7,277 nucleotides of DNA, taken from assembly GCA_021823905.1 (NCBI GenBank), contig JAKALX010000180.1, positions 1 through 7,277 on the forward strand. The letters run 5' to 3'. The notes under the pieces were generated by a model, which did not search any database, was not told the origin of the DNA, and saw only the letters and a program-made list of their open reading frames with translations. Made by a program: the position numbers and the translations under genes. The stretch is from Chloroflexota bacterium (GTDB lineage: Bacteria > Chloroflexota > Dehalococcoidia > Tepidiformales > Tepidiformaceae). Within the stretch, counting starts at the first letter, position 1; every line of letters starts with the position of its first letter. Below, in pieces: positions 1 through 5,053 of this stretch.

Positions 1-1
1 C

Positions 2-517
2 ACGAGCGTCGAGGCGCTCGCGAAGATGCGGGCGGCGTTCAAGGAAGGCGGGATGGTGACGGCCGGCAACGCCAGCGGGATCAACGACGGCGCGGCCGCG
101 ATCGTACTCATGTCGCGCAGCCGCGCGTCGGCGCTCGGCGTGACGCCGCGCATGCGATTGGTGGCGCGGGCCGAAGCTGGCGTCGATCCGTCGATCATGG
201 GCGAAGGACCGATCCCGGCGGTCCGCAAGGCGCTCAAGAAGGCGAGCATCACGGTCGACGACCTGGACGTGATCGAACTCAATGAAGCGTTTGCCAGCGT
301 CGCCTGCGCCTGCTCCTCGGAACTTGGCCTGCCGCCAGAGAAAACCAACCCCAACGGCGGCGCGATTGCGCTCGGCCACCCGGTCGGGGCGACGGGCGCA
401 ATCCTGACGGTGAAGCTGATGTACGAGCTGGAGCGAACCGGCGGGCGCTACGGCCTCGTGAGTCTCTGCATCGGCGGCGGCCAGGGCATCGCAACCGTGT
501 TCGAACGCGTCGGCTGA
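2..517 (+). CDS. Thiolase (acetyl-CoA acyltransferase family), C-terminal part
   Basis: The reading frame is open from the left edge to a TGA at 515-517. It gives 171 residues, less than half of a usual thiolase of about 390-400 residues, so the start and the first active-site cysteine lie outside the window. The visible part has the C-terminal thiolase signatures in order: a GNASGINDGAAA block near 68-103, NEAFA at 281-295, GGAIALGHP with the active-site histidine codon at 377-379, and CIGGGQG with the second catalytic cysteine codon at 467-469. Thiolases condense two acyl-CoAs or cleave 3-ketoacyl-CoA in the cytoplasm. All the catalytic residues visible here are intact, so the enzyme is probably active. 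Whether it is a biosynthetic acetyl-CoA acetyltransferase or a degradative 3-ketoacyl-CoA thiolase cannot be decided from this part. A short GC stem (GCGTC/GACGC, 507-520) spans the stop but has no T-run. Confidence 0.93.
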   Translation, partial: TSVEALAKMRAAFKEGGMVTAGNASGINDGAAAIVLMSRSRASALGVTPRMRLVARAEAGVDPSIMGEGPIPAVRKALKKASITVDDLDVIELNEAFASVACACSSELGLPPEKTNPNGGAIALGHPVGATGAILTVKLMYELERTGGRYGLVSLCIGGGQGIATVFERVG

Positions 518-937
518 CGCCGCGTCCACCGTCTGCTGAAAACCTGGCGGGCCGGCCTCTCGATGGGATGGGTGCGATCTCATGTTTTGGCGTGTGTTGG
601 GCGGAGGGAGTCGCGAACGGGAGTGAGGGGGTGGGCATCACCGGCGCTCCGCCGGAGCGCCCATGGCGTATCACGTACGCGCTCCCTACAGGTCGCGCCT
701 CGGATGGTGTCTGGGCTCTCCAGCCTCGGCTGGGTCGCTTCGATGCAAGAACATGAGACGCACCCCGATGGGATAACCGGCACCCCGCGGGGCACACCGA
801 CGTGCTACGCTGGATCCACGCGAAGCATCCGGCGCGCCCTTCGGCGCCGCCCGGTTCCGACATGTGCGCCGTTCCCGCCGTCCGGCAGGAGCTCTCGCAC
901 ACGGCCCGTCGGATCGCACGCGGGAAAGCTGTCCACA
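518..937. other. Intergenic region rich in inverted repeats, no convincing gene
   Basis: I find no credible coding sequence here. The open frames are arginine- and proline-rich translations, as expected by chance in GC-rich DNA, and none has a good ribosome binding site or a recognisable motif. Several inverted repeats stand out: GGCGCTCC/GGAGCGCC (643-661), GCGTA/TACGC (666-680), CCAGC/GCTGG (720-733) and the palindrome CCCCGCGGGG (783-792). None is followed by a T-run on either strand, so none is a typical intrinsic terminator. The block could be a dispersed intergenic repeat, a structured RNA, or decayed sequence. The sequence alone does not decide. Confidence 0.6.
643..661. repeat. Perfect 8-bp inverted repeat (hairpin)
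   Basis: GGCGCTCC at 643-650 is the exact reverse complement of GGAGCGCC at 654-661, with a 3-base loop (GCC). It lies about 125 bases after the thiolase stop. No T-run follows on either strand, so a Rho-independent terminator is unlikely. It may be part of a REP-like or other dispersed intergenic repeat, or a stem of a structured RNA. Confidence 0.7.
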
Positions 938-946
938 TTGTCCACG
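929..946 (+). other. Two abutting DnaA-box-like 9-mers
   Basis: CTGTCCACA (929-937) is followed directly by TTGTCCACG (938-946). Each differs by one base from TTGTCCACA, the DnaA box form known in GC-rich actinobacteria, and by two from the E. coli form TTATCCACA. The pair lies in a region without a clear gene. There is no AT-rich unwinding element nearby and no dnaA or dnaN gene, so this is not an origin as such. It could be a DnaA titration or regulatory site, or chance. Confidence 0.25.
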
Positions 947-1108
947 GTTTCATCCCAGTCGCCCCGCGGCATCCAGCGAAGGCGCCTCTGTGCCGCGCGC
1001 TGCGGCCGCCCGGCCACAATCGTCTCCGATTCGCGCGAATTCTGTTCCGCCTGCTACAGCATGCGCCGCGCCCTCATCGCGAAGCGGGCAAGCGCGCCGC
1101 GTCTCTAG
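938..1108 (+). CDS. Doubtful small Cys-rich (zinc-ribbon-like) reading frame
   Basis: The last 40 or so codons before the TAG at 1106-1108 read RRLCAARCGRPATIV followed by a short linker and REFCSACY. This is two cysteine pairs (CX3C and CX2C) about 13 residues apart with a CGRPA turn, and resembles a treble-clef or zinc-ribbon knuckle. Third codon positions in this stretch are mostly G or C, as in the real genes nearby. Against it, the first pair is CX3C rather than CX2C, no ATG or GTG precedes it closely, and the nearest in-frame start is a TTG at 938 with a poor ribosome binding site. That TTG lies inside the DnaA-like 9-mers. The frame runs open upstream to before 563, but that part looks non-coding. 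It could be a small zinc protein, a decayed remnant, or chance. Confidence 0.2.
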   Translation: MSTVSSQSPRGIQRRRLCAARCGRPATIVSDSREFCSACYSMRRALIAKRASAPRL

Positions 1109-1214
1109 TTCGCCGCCAATTCAACATGAGCGCCCATCCCGGCGCCGCCGCCAGACCACCCCATGACAACGCCGCGACTCGTCGCCGCTTTGTCGCACGC
1201 AGCGGAGGTTGCAT

Positions 1215-1445
1215 ATGCGCTCCAGTCAGTCACAGCTCAGCAGCCCCGGCCTGGACTCAGAGGCGCCGCTCGCCGGTTCGACCGGCGGAGGCCATAACCA
1301 CCACTGGCGCATCGAAGAGCAGGGCGCCGCAAGCTCGCGCGGCACCTGCTTGTGCGGATCCAGCCGCCTCTTCTTTAACGGCTGGAACGACGAGCGCGAC
1401 GGCTGGCACGGCCGCTTGAACGCGCGCACCCAGTCATCGCAATAG
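1215..1445 (+). CDS. Small HHW/Cys-motif protein, 76 aa, function unknown
   Basis: The ATG at 1215 follows GGAGG (1204-1208) with a 6-base gap, an excellent ribosome binding site. A TTG at 1209 is also in frame but sits too close to that site. The first 25 residues are Ser/Gly/Ala-rich and look disordered. The core has HNHHWRIEE at 27-35, then SRGTCLCGSSRLFFNGW at 41-57. From memory, short proteins with an HHW(R/L)IE motif followed by G-x-C-x-x-C-G and an aromatic-rich R-x-F-x-N segment recur in Chloroflexota and some actinobacteria as uncharacterised putative zinc-knuckle proteins. Here the cysteines are C45 and C47, so the usual CxxCG is shortened to CxCG. The His and Cys pairs could together bind a metal, but that is inference. 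No signal peptide or membrane segment is seen. A second small gene begins 42 bases after its stop. Confidence 0.7.
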   Translation: MRSSQSQLSSPGLDSEAPLAGSTGGGHNHHWRIEEQGAASSRGTCLCGSSRLFFNGWNDERDGWHGRLNARTQSSQ

Positions 1446-1487
1446 CGGCGCCACACGCGTCCGAACCGCAGTTCCTCGGAGGATTCC

Positions 1488-1622
1488 ATGTCTGACAAAC
1501 GCACTGGCAAGAAAACGAAGAAACCGGCCCTCGCAACGCTCGTCGCGACCGACGGGACGGCGATCGCCGAGACCCCGGCCCCCTACGTGGCCGTCAAGGC
1601 GAAGAAGGCGCACCGCAAGTAG
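1488..1622 (+). CDS. Lysine-rich small basic protein, 44 aa, function unknown
   Basis: The ATG at 1488 is preceded by TCGGAGGA with GGAGG at 1478-1482 and a 5-base gap, among the best ribosome binding sites in the window, and the frame ends with TAG at 1620-1622. The product begins MSDKRTGKKTKKPALATLV and ends KAKKAHRK. It thus has a basic N-terminal stretch, a mild Ala/Thr/Pro-rich middle with a few acidic residues, and a basic tail. There are ten lysines and no cysteine. No signal peptide, membrane helix or known domain is visible. The two basic ends suggest binding to nucleic acid or the ribosome, but this is only inference from composition. It may be co-transcribed with the small gene ending at 1445. 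I do not recognise the family. Confidence 0.6.
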   Translation: MSDKRTGKKTKKPALATLVATDGTAIAETPAPYVAVKAKKAHRK

Positions 1623-1678
1623 CCAGACGCCAAGCTGCCTGGCGCCGCCCGCACCTCGAAGGCCGACGGAACCTGGCG

Positions 1679-1684
1679 TAGACT
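1679..1684 (+). promoter_or_regulatory. Candidate -10 element for a leaderless transcript
   Basis: TAGACT fits the TANNNT -10 pattern (4 of 6 to TATAAT) and ends 8 bases before the ATG of the lipocalin-like gene at 1693. That gene has no Shine-Dalgarno sequence: the bases between are CGCGCCCC. Transcription from this element would start at or next to the ATG, giving a leaderless mRNA. The -35 match (TCGAAG, 1656-1661) is weak. Confidence 0.35.
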
Positions 1685-1692
1685 CGCGCCCC

Positions 1693-2142
1693 ATGAGCCT
1701 CGATCGCTTCCTTGGTTCCTGGCGGCTGCGCTCGTTCGAGTCGCGGCATCCCGACGGCCGCCTCACGTACCCCTTCGGCGAGGCGCCGATCGGTCTCGTG
1801 GTGTTCAGTGCCGACGGCTACGCATCGGCCCACCTGATGCGCCCCGACCGTCCGCGTTTCGCCTCGCCCGACGCAGGCCCGCCCTCGCCGGAGGAAGCGC
1901 GCCAGGCGCTCACCGGCTTCGTTGCCTACTACGGCCGCTGCGAAATCGACGAGTCCGCCGGGACGCTCGTCACCCACGTCGAAGGCAGCAGCATCCCCAA
2001 CTGGATAGGCGGCGACCAGGTGCGCACCTTCGAGTTCCGCGGCGGACGCCTTGTCCTTCGCCCGCCGTCGCGAACAACCCCGGCCGGCGACGTCACAAGC
2101 GAGCTGGTCTGGGAACGGCCGGCGCGCCCGACGGGCGCCTAG
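1693..2142 (+). CDS. Lipocalin-like domain protein, 149 aa
   Basis: The product starts MSLDRFLGSWRLRSFE, the GxW-type first strand of lipocalin-like proteins. It continues with DGRLTYPFGEAPIGLVVFSADGY (21-43), SAHLMRPDRPRF (45-56), FVAYYGRCEIDE (76-87), THVEGSSIPNW (94-104) and a C-terminal ELVWERP. This order matches the lipocalin-like family Lipocalin_5 (PF13924) over nearly its full usual length of 130-150 residues. There is no signal peptide, so it is probably cytoplasmic. Members probably form a small beta-barrel that binds a hydrophobic ligand, but the ligand is unknown. The ATG at 1693 lacks a ribosome binding site and sits just after a -10-like element, consistent with leaderless expression. 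Its TAG overlaps the TAG of the opposing SCO gene within CTAG (2139-2142). Translation is well supported, the biological role is not. Confidence 0.85.
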   Translation: MSLDRFLGSWRLRSFESRHPDGRLTYPFGEAPIGLVVFSADGYASAHLMRPDRPRFASPDAGPPSPEEARQALTGFVAYYGRCEIDESAGTLVTHVEGSSIPNWIGGDQVRTFEFRGGRLVLRPPSRTTPAGDVTSELVWERPARPTGA

Positions 2143-2843
2143 TTCTTCCAGCCGTTCTTGACCAGCAGCGAAATGTCGTTCGCGAGGTCTTCCTTCGTGA
2201 ATCCCACCGGGTAGACAATGTGCGCGGTGTCGTCGTTTGCGGTGAAGGCGAACGTGAACGCCGCGTGCGAAACGCCGTAGCCGCCATGGCCGTCGCTCTC
2301 TTTCTGCGCGTGCGGCATCAGCAGCTTGTCAGCCAGGCCGTCCAGTTGAGCTTGCGTGCCCGTCAGCCCAATGAATTGTGGGTTGAAGTGGTCCAGCCAC
2401 TTCCGCATCGCGGCCGGCGTGTCCCGCTCCGGGTCTGTTGTCACGAACACCATCTTCACGTGGCTCGTCACGTCCGCTGGCAGCATCTTGAGGGCCTGGG
2501 CGAAGTCGTTCATCGTCGTCGGGCATTCGTCGGGGCAGTTCGTATAGCCCAGAAAGACGAGCGTGAGGTCGCCAGCGGTGTCTTTCTTGAGCGAGAATGG
2601 CTTGCCGCTCGTGTCCGTCAAGACGACGTCTGGCTTGGCGATCGGCGGGGTGATCTGGGCGCCTCGCAGCCCGGCAGCCACGGTATTGGATGCGCCAGCA
2701 GCCGCCGTACTCGCCCCCGTCGGCGCCGCCTTGCTCGAACCTCCACATGCCGCGCTCAAGGTGAGTGCCGCGCCGATTGCCAACACACCGCCCATACCGA
2801 TCAGGCGGCCGGCGCGTACTCTTAAAAGTCGTCCAAGGAACAT
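2139..2843 (-). CDS. SCO1/SenC/PrrC-type copper-binding lipoprotein
   Basis: The family delivers copper to the CuA site of cytochrome c oxidase or acts as a thiol-disulfide reductase on the outer face of the membrane. The start chosen is the ATG at 2843, 6 bases after GGAGG on the minus strand, giving 234 residues. Longer in-frame starts upstream would run into the end of the neighbouring thioesterase gene. Residues 1-33 form a signal peptide: basic start, hydrophobic core near 17-32, then LSAAC with C33 as the likely lipidated cysteine, although the -3 position is Ser instead of the usual Leu. A Ser/Ala/Thr-rich linker (34-60) leads to a thioredoxin-like domain with GYTNCPDEC (C103, C107), TDPERDTP (136-143) and the copper-ligand histidine H193 in YGVSH. 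The CxxxC plus His set is complete. No oxidase or other copper gene is next to it, so the target is unknown. Confidence 0.92.
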   Translation of the reverse strand: MFLGRLLRVRAGRLIGMGGVLAIGAALTLSAACGGSSKAAPTGASTAAAGASNTVAAGLRGAQITPPIAKPDVVLTDTSGKPFSLKKDTAGDLTLVFLGYTNCPDECPTTMNDFAQALKMLPADVTSHVKMVFVTTDPERDTPAAMRKWLDHFNPQFIGLTGTQAQLDGLADKLLMPHAQKESDGHGGYGVSHAAFTFAFTANDDTAHIVYPVGFTKEDLANDISLLVKNGWKN

Positions 2844-2860
2844 CGCGTCCTCCCCCACCA

Positions 2861-2866
2861 ACTGTA
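2861..2866 (-). promoter_or_regulatory. Candidate -10 element for the SCO gene
   Basis: On the minus strand TACAGT (reverse complement of ACTGTA) matches the TANNNT pattern, 4 of 6 to TATAAT. It lies 17 bases before the ATG at 2843, with the strong GGGGGAGGA ribosome binding sequence (2848-2856) between. A start of transcription near 2854 would leave a very short leader. The -35 region (TTCCGG at 17-base spacing) is weak. Confidence 0.25.
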
Positions 2867-2958
2867 GGAGCGCGGCCGCTGCTCCGGAAGCGGATCCACG
2901 CGGGTGCGTTACCGACCCTTTCTCGTAGGCTGCCAGCGCCACGGCGAAGCCGGCCGGG

Positions 2959-3738
2959 TTATGGCTTCCGCCGGTTCGCCAGCCCGCAGACGGCACTCCG
3001 GCCAATCGGCCCGCGTTCGTCGTAGATGACGCATTCGCCGACCGCAATCCCGTCGGTGGAATGGTGGCCGACGACCTCGAACCCGAGCCATTCGCCGGCG
3101 GGAAGGCGGTGAAGATAGAGGGTGATGTCGGCGTTCACGAACTGCAGCCCGGCGCTCCCGGAGTTTGCGAACGGGTTGGTGAAATCCGCGGCGAACGCGG
3201 CGCGAACGAACGGCGTCAGGGGCACGTTCTCCACCAGCTGCCGCGTCTCTCGGAGCCATGCGCGCTTCTGGCTGGTGCTGCCGAAACCGTGGTCGACGAC
3301 GCGCGTCTCCCACATCGGCGGCTGCCCGCCGGTGTCCGGCGCGGGAAGCTCGTTTGGGCCCGGAACGTGCCACCCCGGAGGCGACCATACCGTTCCATCT
3401 GGCTGTTCGGCTTCCCGAAGGAAGACGCCGCTTGCCCGTGCGGTCGCGACGCCGCCCACCGTCAGCTCCGCGTCGACGACGCGTATCCGGTTCCCTTCGC
3501 GGACCAACTGCGACGTGACTTCCACGGGCGCGAACGTTGGCATGCGGTACATGTCCACCGTCATCCGCGCCGGCCGGAACCCGGGCATTCCCCAGCGCGA
3601 TTCCATCTCGTGCGCGAGCGCCCCGGCGAGCACGCGTCCGTGCAGCGAGTTCGGGTCCCACGGTCCGCGGCAGACGTCGTTGGGCAGCAGGCGGCCGCGC
3701 TCATCGGAGACGTAGAACGGTGGTGGTTCAGAAGTCAT
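2959..3738 (-). CDS. Thioesterase-like double-hotdog protein, 259 aa
   Basis: The length and layout fit the TesB-like / 4HBT_3 family of acyl-CoA thioesterases with two hotdog folds in one chain. The N-terminal half has GPWDPNSLHGRVLAGALA (25-42), the typical glycine-rich start of the hotdog helix, then ARMTVDMYR (57-65) and PVEVTSQLVREGNRIRVVDAEL (71-92). The C-terminal half has AADFTNP (183-189), where the aspartate is a likely functional residue by family analogy, then FVNADITLYLHR (200-211) and STDGIAVGECVIYDERGPIGRS (227-248). Such enzymes hydrolyse acyl-CoA thioesters, or act in CoA-linked degradation, in the cytoplasm. Substrate specificity cannot be read here. The ATG at 3738 has no clear ribosome binding site. 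The SCO gene follows 115 bases downstream on the same strand, too far for tight coupling. The upstream side faces rpsL divergently. Confidence 0.82.
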   Translation of the reverse strand: MTSEPPPFYVSDERGRLLPNDVCRGPWDPNSLHGRVLAGALAHEMESRWGMPGFRPARMTVDMYRMPTFAPVEVTSQLVREGNRIRVVDAELTVGGVATARASGVFLREAEQPDGTVWSPPGWHVPGPNELPAPDTGGQPPMWETRVVDHGFGSTSQKRAWLRETRQLVENVPLTPFVRAAFAADFTNPFANSGSAGLQFVNADITLYLHRLPAGEWLGFEVVGHHSTDGIAVGECVIYDERGPIGRSAVCGLANRRKP

Positions 3739-3840
3739 ATTGGCGCTGTATCATCCCCGGCGCCGCTGTTCTCCGCCACTCACCCGCTGCGCCGCCTTTG
3801 CTCGGCAGATTCCTGACGCAACCTGAACCAGTTCACGGAG

Positions 3841-3868
3841 TTGACCGCTGCCGCTGTTATGGTAGTCT
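3841..3868 (+). promoter_or_regulatory. Candidate promoter of the str operon
   Basis: TTGACC (3841-3846) matches the -35 box at 5 of 6 positions. TAGTCT (3863-3868), 16 bases further on, fits the TANNNT -10 pattern but only 3 of 6 to the consensus. An overlapping alternative is an extended -10 TGTTATGGT (3855-3863), TG at 3855-3856 with TATGGT at 3858-3863. Either would start transcription near 3870-3876, giving a leader of about 230 bases before rpsL that contains three stem-loops. Confidence 0.4.
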
Positions 3869-3940
3869 TCTCCTTCGGCGCTTATTTGACTGGCCAGCTT
3901 TCTAAGTTCGGCAGGTCGCGAAGCTGAGTGCTTGAAGACG

Positions 3941-4053
3941 GCTCCGGGTGCCATCGCCACACGGAGCGCTGTTCACGAACAGGCTTTTCGGCCTGTTTTC
4001 GTGCCCAGAATTTGGAGCCAGGCATCGCCCCCGCGAATGACCACAAGGGGGCG
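3941..4053 (+). promoter_or_regulatory. Structured 5' leader of rpsL with three stem-loops
   Basis: Three inverted repeats follow one another between the candidate promoter and rpsL. Stem 1 pairs GCTCCG (3941-3946) with CGGAGC (3962-3967) and continues past a G-A mismatch with three more pairs. Stem 2 pairs CACGAACAGGC (3974-3984) with the complement ending at 4003. Stem 3 pairs CGCCCCC (4026-4032) with GGGGGCG (4047-4053) around a 14-base loop. The rpsL ribosome binding site AGGGGA lies at 4093-4098. The leader could act in attenuation or in feedback by a ribosomal protein, as known for the E. coli str operon, where S7 binds the rpsL-rpsG gap. That role is inferred. The rpsL frame is open upstream through this region, but the product would not resemble S12 there. 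Confidence 0.5.
3974..4003 (+). terminator. Attenuator-like stem-loop in the rpsL leader
   Basis: AACAGGC (3978-3984) pairs with GCCTGTT (3991-3997) around a TTTTCG loop, and the stem is followed by T-rich sequence (TTTT at 3996-3999). Outer bases CACG/CGTG extend it past a two-base bulge. A stable stem followed by Ts resembles a Rho-independent terminator on the + strand. The T-run is only four bases and no + strand gene ends upstream, so premature termination of the str transcript is more likely than gene-end termination. Confidence 0.45.
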
Positions 4054-4105
4054 TCCAGAGAATCCGGGGATACCCGTCACCACGCGGAAAGCAGGGGAAG
4101 CAGGA

Positions 4106-4546
4106 ATGCCGACCATCAACCAACTGGTCCGCAAGGGCCGCACGCCGAAGAGCAAGAAGTCCGGCGCGCCCGCGCTGCTGTTTAGCTTCAACTCCCACAC
4201 CGGCCGCACCAGCAAGGCGACCGGGAAGGGCTCGCCCCAGAAGCGCGGCGTCTGCACGCAGGTCCGCACGCAGACTCCGAAGAAGCCGAACTCCGCGCTC
4301 CGCAAGGTCGCCCGCGTCCGCCTTACCAACGGCATCGAAGTCACCGCCTACATCCCCGGTGAAGGCCACAGCCTCCAGGAGCACTCGGTCGTCCTCGTCC
4401 GCGGAGGCCGCGTCAAGGACCTCCCCGGCGTTCGCTATCACATCGTCCGCGGCGCCCTCGACGCCACCGGCGTCACCAACCGCAAGCAAGGCCGCAGCAA
4501 GTACGGCACGCGCAAGAACGCAGCCGTCGCCGGCCGCCGCAAGTAA
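4106..4546 (+). CDS. rpsL: 30S ribosomal protein S12
   Basis: S12 lies at the decoding centre of the small subunit and helps control codon-anticodon accuracy. The ATG at 4106 begins the conserved MPTINQLVRKGR and has AGGGGA 8 bases before it. Starts further upstream in this frame do not match the family. The product has 146 residues against 124 in E. coli. Most of the excess is an insertion between APAL and GSPQKRGVC, about residues 25-42 (LFSFNSHTGRTSKATGK), plus a short tail. Canonical segments follow: TPKKPNSALRK (57-67, with the lysines whose mutation gives streptomycin resistance in other bacteria unchanged), YIPGEGHSLQEHSVVLVRGGR (82-102), K104-D105-LPGVRYH with the aspartate that RimO methylthiolates in E. 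coli, and SKYGTRK (131-137). It heads the str operon, 24 bases before rpsG. Confidence 0.98.
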   Translation: MPTINQLVRKGRTPKSKKSGAPALLFSFNSHTGRTSKATGKGSPQKRGVCTQVRTQTPKKPNSALRKVARVRLTNGIEVTAYIPGEGHSLQEHSVVLVRGGRVKDLPGVRYHIVRGALDATGVTNRKQGRSKYGTRKNAAVAGRRK

Positions 4547-4570
4547 TCCAGGAAGCCGGAGAACGCACCG

Positions 4571-5041
4571 ATGGCACGACGCAACCGACCCGAACGGCGC
4601 CCCACGCCGCCCGACGCGCGCTACAACAACCCCACTGTCCAGGTGCTCATCAACAAGCTGATGACCCGCGGCAAGAAGAGCACTTCCGAGCGTGTCGTGT
4701 ACACAGCGTTTGACCGCATCGGCTCGCAGACCGGCCGCGATCCCCTCGACGTCTTCAACCAGGCCGTGCGGAACACCACGCCGGTTCTCGAGGTGAAGCC
4801 CCGCCGCGTTGGCGGCGCCACCTACCAGGTGCCCGTCGAAATCCGCCCCGAGCGCCGCATGGCGCTCTCGATGCGCTGGCTGCTCGGATCCGCCCGCAGC
4901 CGCGGCGGCCGTTCCATGGCCGAAAAGCTCGCGAGCGAACTGCTCGACGCCGCCAACAACACCGGCGCGGCCATCAAGAAGCGCGACGACACCCACCGCA
5001 TGGCGGAGGCGAACCGCGCCTTCGTCCACTACCGCTGGTAA
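4571..5041 (+). CDS. rpsG: 30S ribosomal protein S7
   Basis: S7 is a primary binder of the 3' major domain of 16S rRNA, starts assembly of the 30S head and lines the E site. The 156-residue product has the standard length and layout: basic N-terminal arm (MARRNRPERR), helix region with INKLMTRGKKSTSERVVY (27-44), the beta-hairpin VLEVKPRRVGGATYQVPVEI (72-91) that contacts mRNA and the E site, the RWLLGSARSRGG stretch (102-113), and the end FVHYRW. GGAG (4558-4561) lies 9 bases before the ATG. It sits 24 bases after rpsL and 12 before fusA, so it is co-transcribed. In E. coli S7 represses this operon from the rpsL-rpsG gap. That gap here is short and shows no strong stem, so any feedback site would have to be elsewhere, for example in the rpsL leader (inference). 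Confidence 0.98.
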   Translation: MARRNRPERRPTPPDARYNNPTVQVLINKLMTRGKKSTSERVVYTAFDRIGSQTGRDPLDVFNQAVRNTTPVLEVKPRRVGGATYQVPVEIRPERRMALSMRWLLGSARSRGGRSMAEKLASELLDAANNTGAAIKKRDDTHRMAEANRAFVHYRW

Positions 5042-5053
5042 CCAGGGAGATTC

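Noticed and set aside
783..800. Sequence near CCCCGCGGGG considered as a T-box antiterminator fragment
   Set aside because: The conserved GGTACCGCG-like T-box core is not matched, no specifier stem is seen, and no aminoacyl-tRNA or amino acid gene follows.
279..1019. 246-codon minus strand frame opposite thiolase and the intergenic block
   Set aside because: Arg/Gly/Ser-rich translation with no recognisable domain, antisense to the conserved thiolase C-terminus.
1271..1288. A GGTTCGACC motif resembling a tRNA T-arm
   Set aside because: The stem and loop do not place TTC at the loop start, there is no acceptor or anticodon arm around it, and it lies inside the 76-codon gene.
802..1419. 205-codon + strand frame
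   Set aside because: The product is Arg/Ala/Pro-rich without motif. It overlaps the well-supported small gene at 1215 in another frame and has no ribosome binding site.
2844..3047. Longer start for the SCO gene at 3047
   Set aside because: The 68 extra residues overlap the end of the thioesterase gene and precede the signal peptide. The ATG at 2843 has a strong ribosome binding site and puts the signal peptide at the N-terminus.
2909..3661. 250-codon minus strand frame overlapping the thioesterase-like gene
   Set aside because: It is an out-of-frame shadow with Arg-rich composition, while the frame at 2959-3738 shows the hotdog family motifs.
3932..4105. Upstream in-frame extension of rpsL from an ATG at 3932
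   Set aside because: The extra 58 residues do not resemble S12. The start at 4106 begins the conserved MPTINQL and has a well-placed ribosome binding site. The extension overlaps the leader stem-loops.
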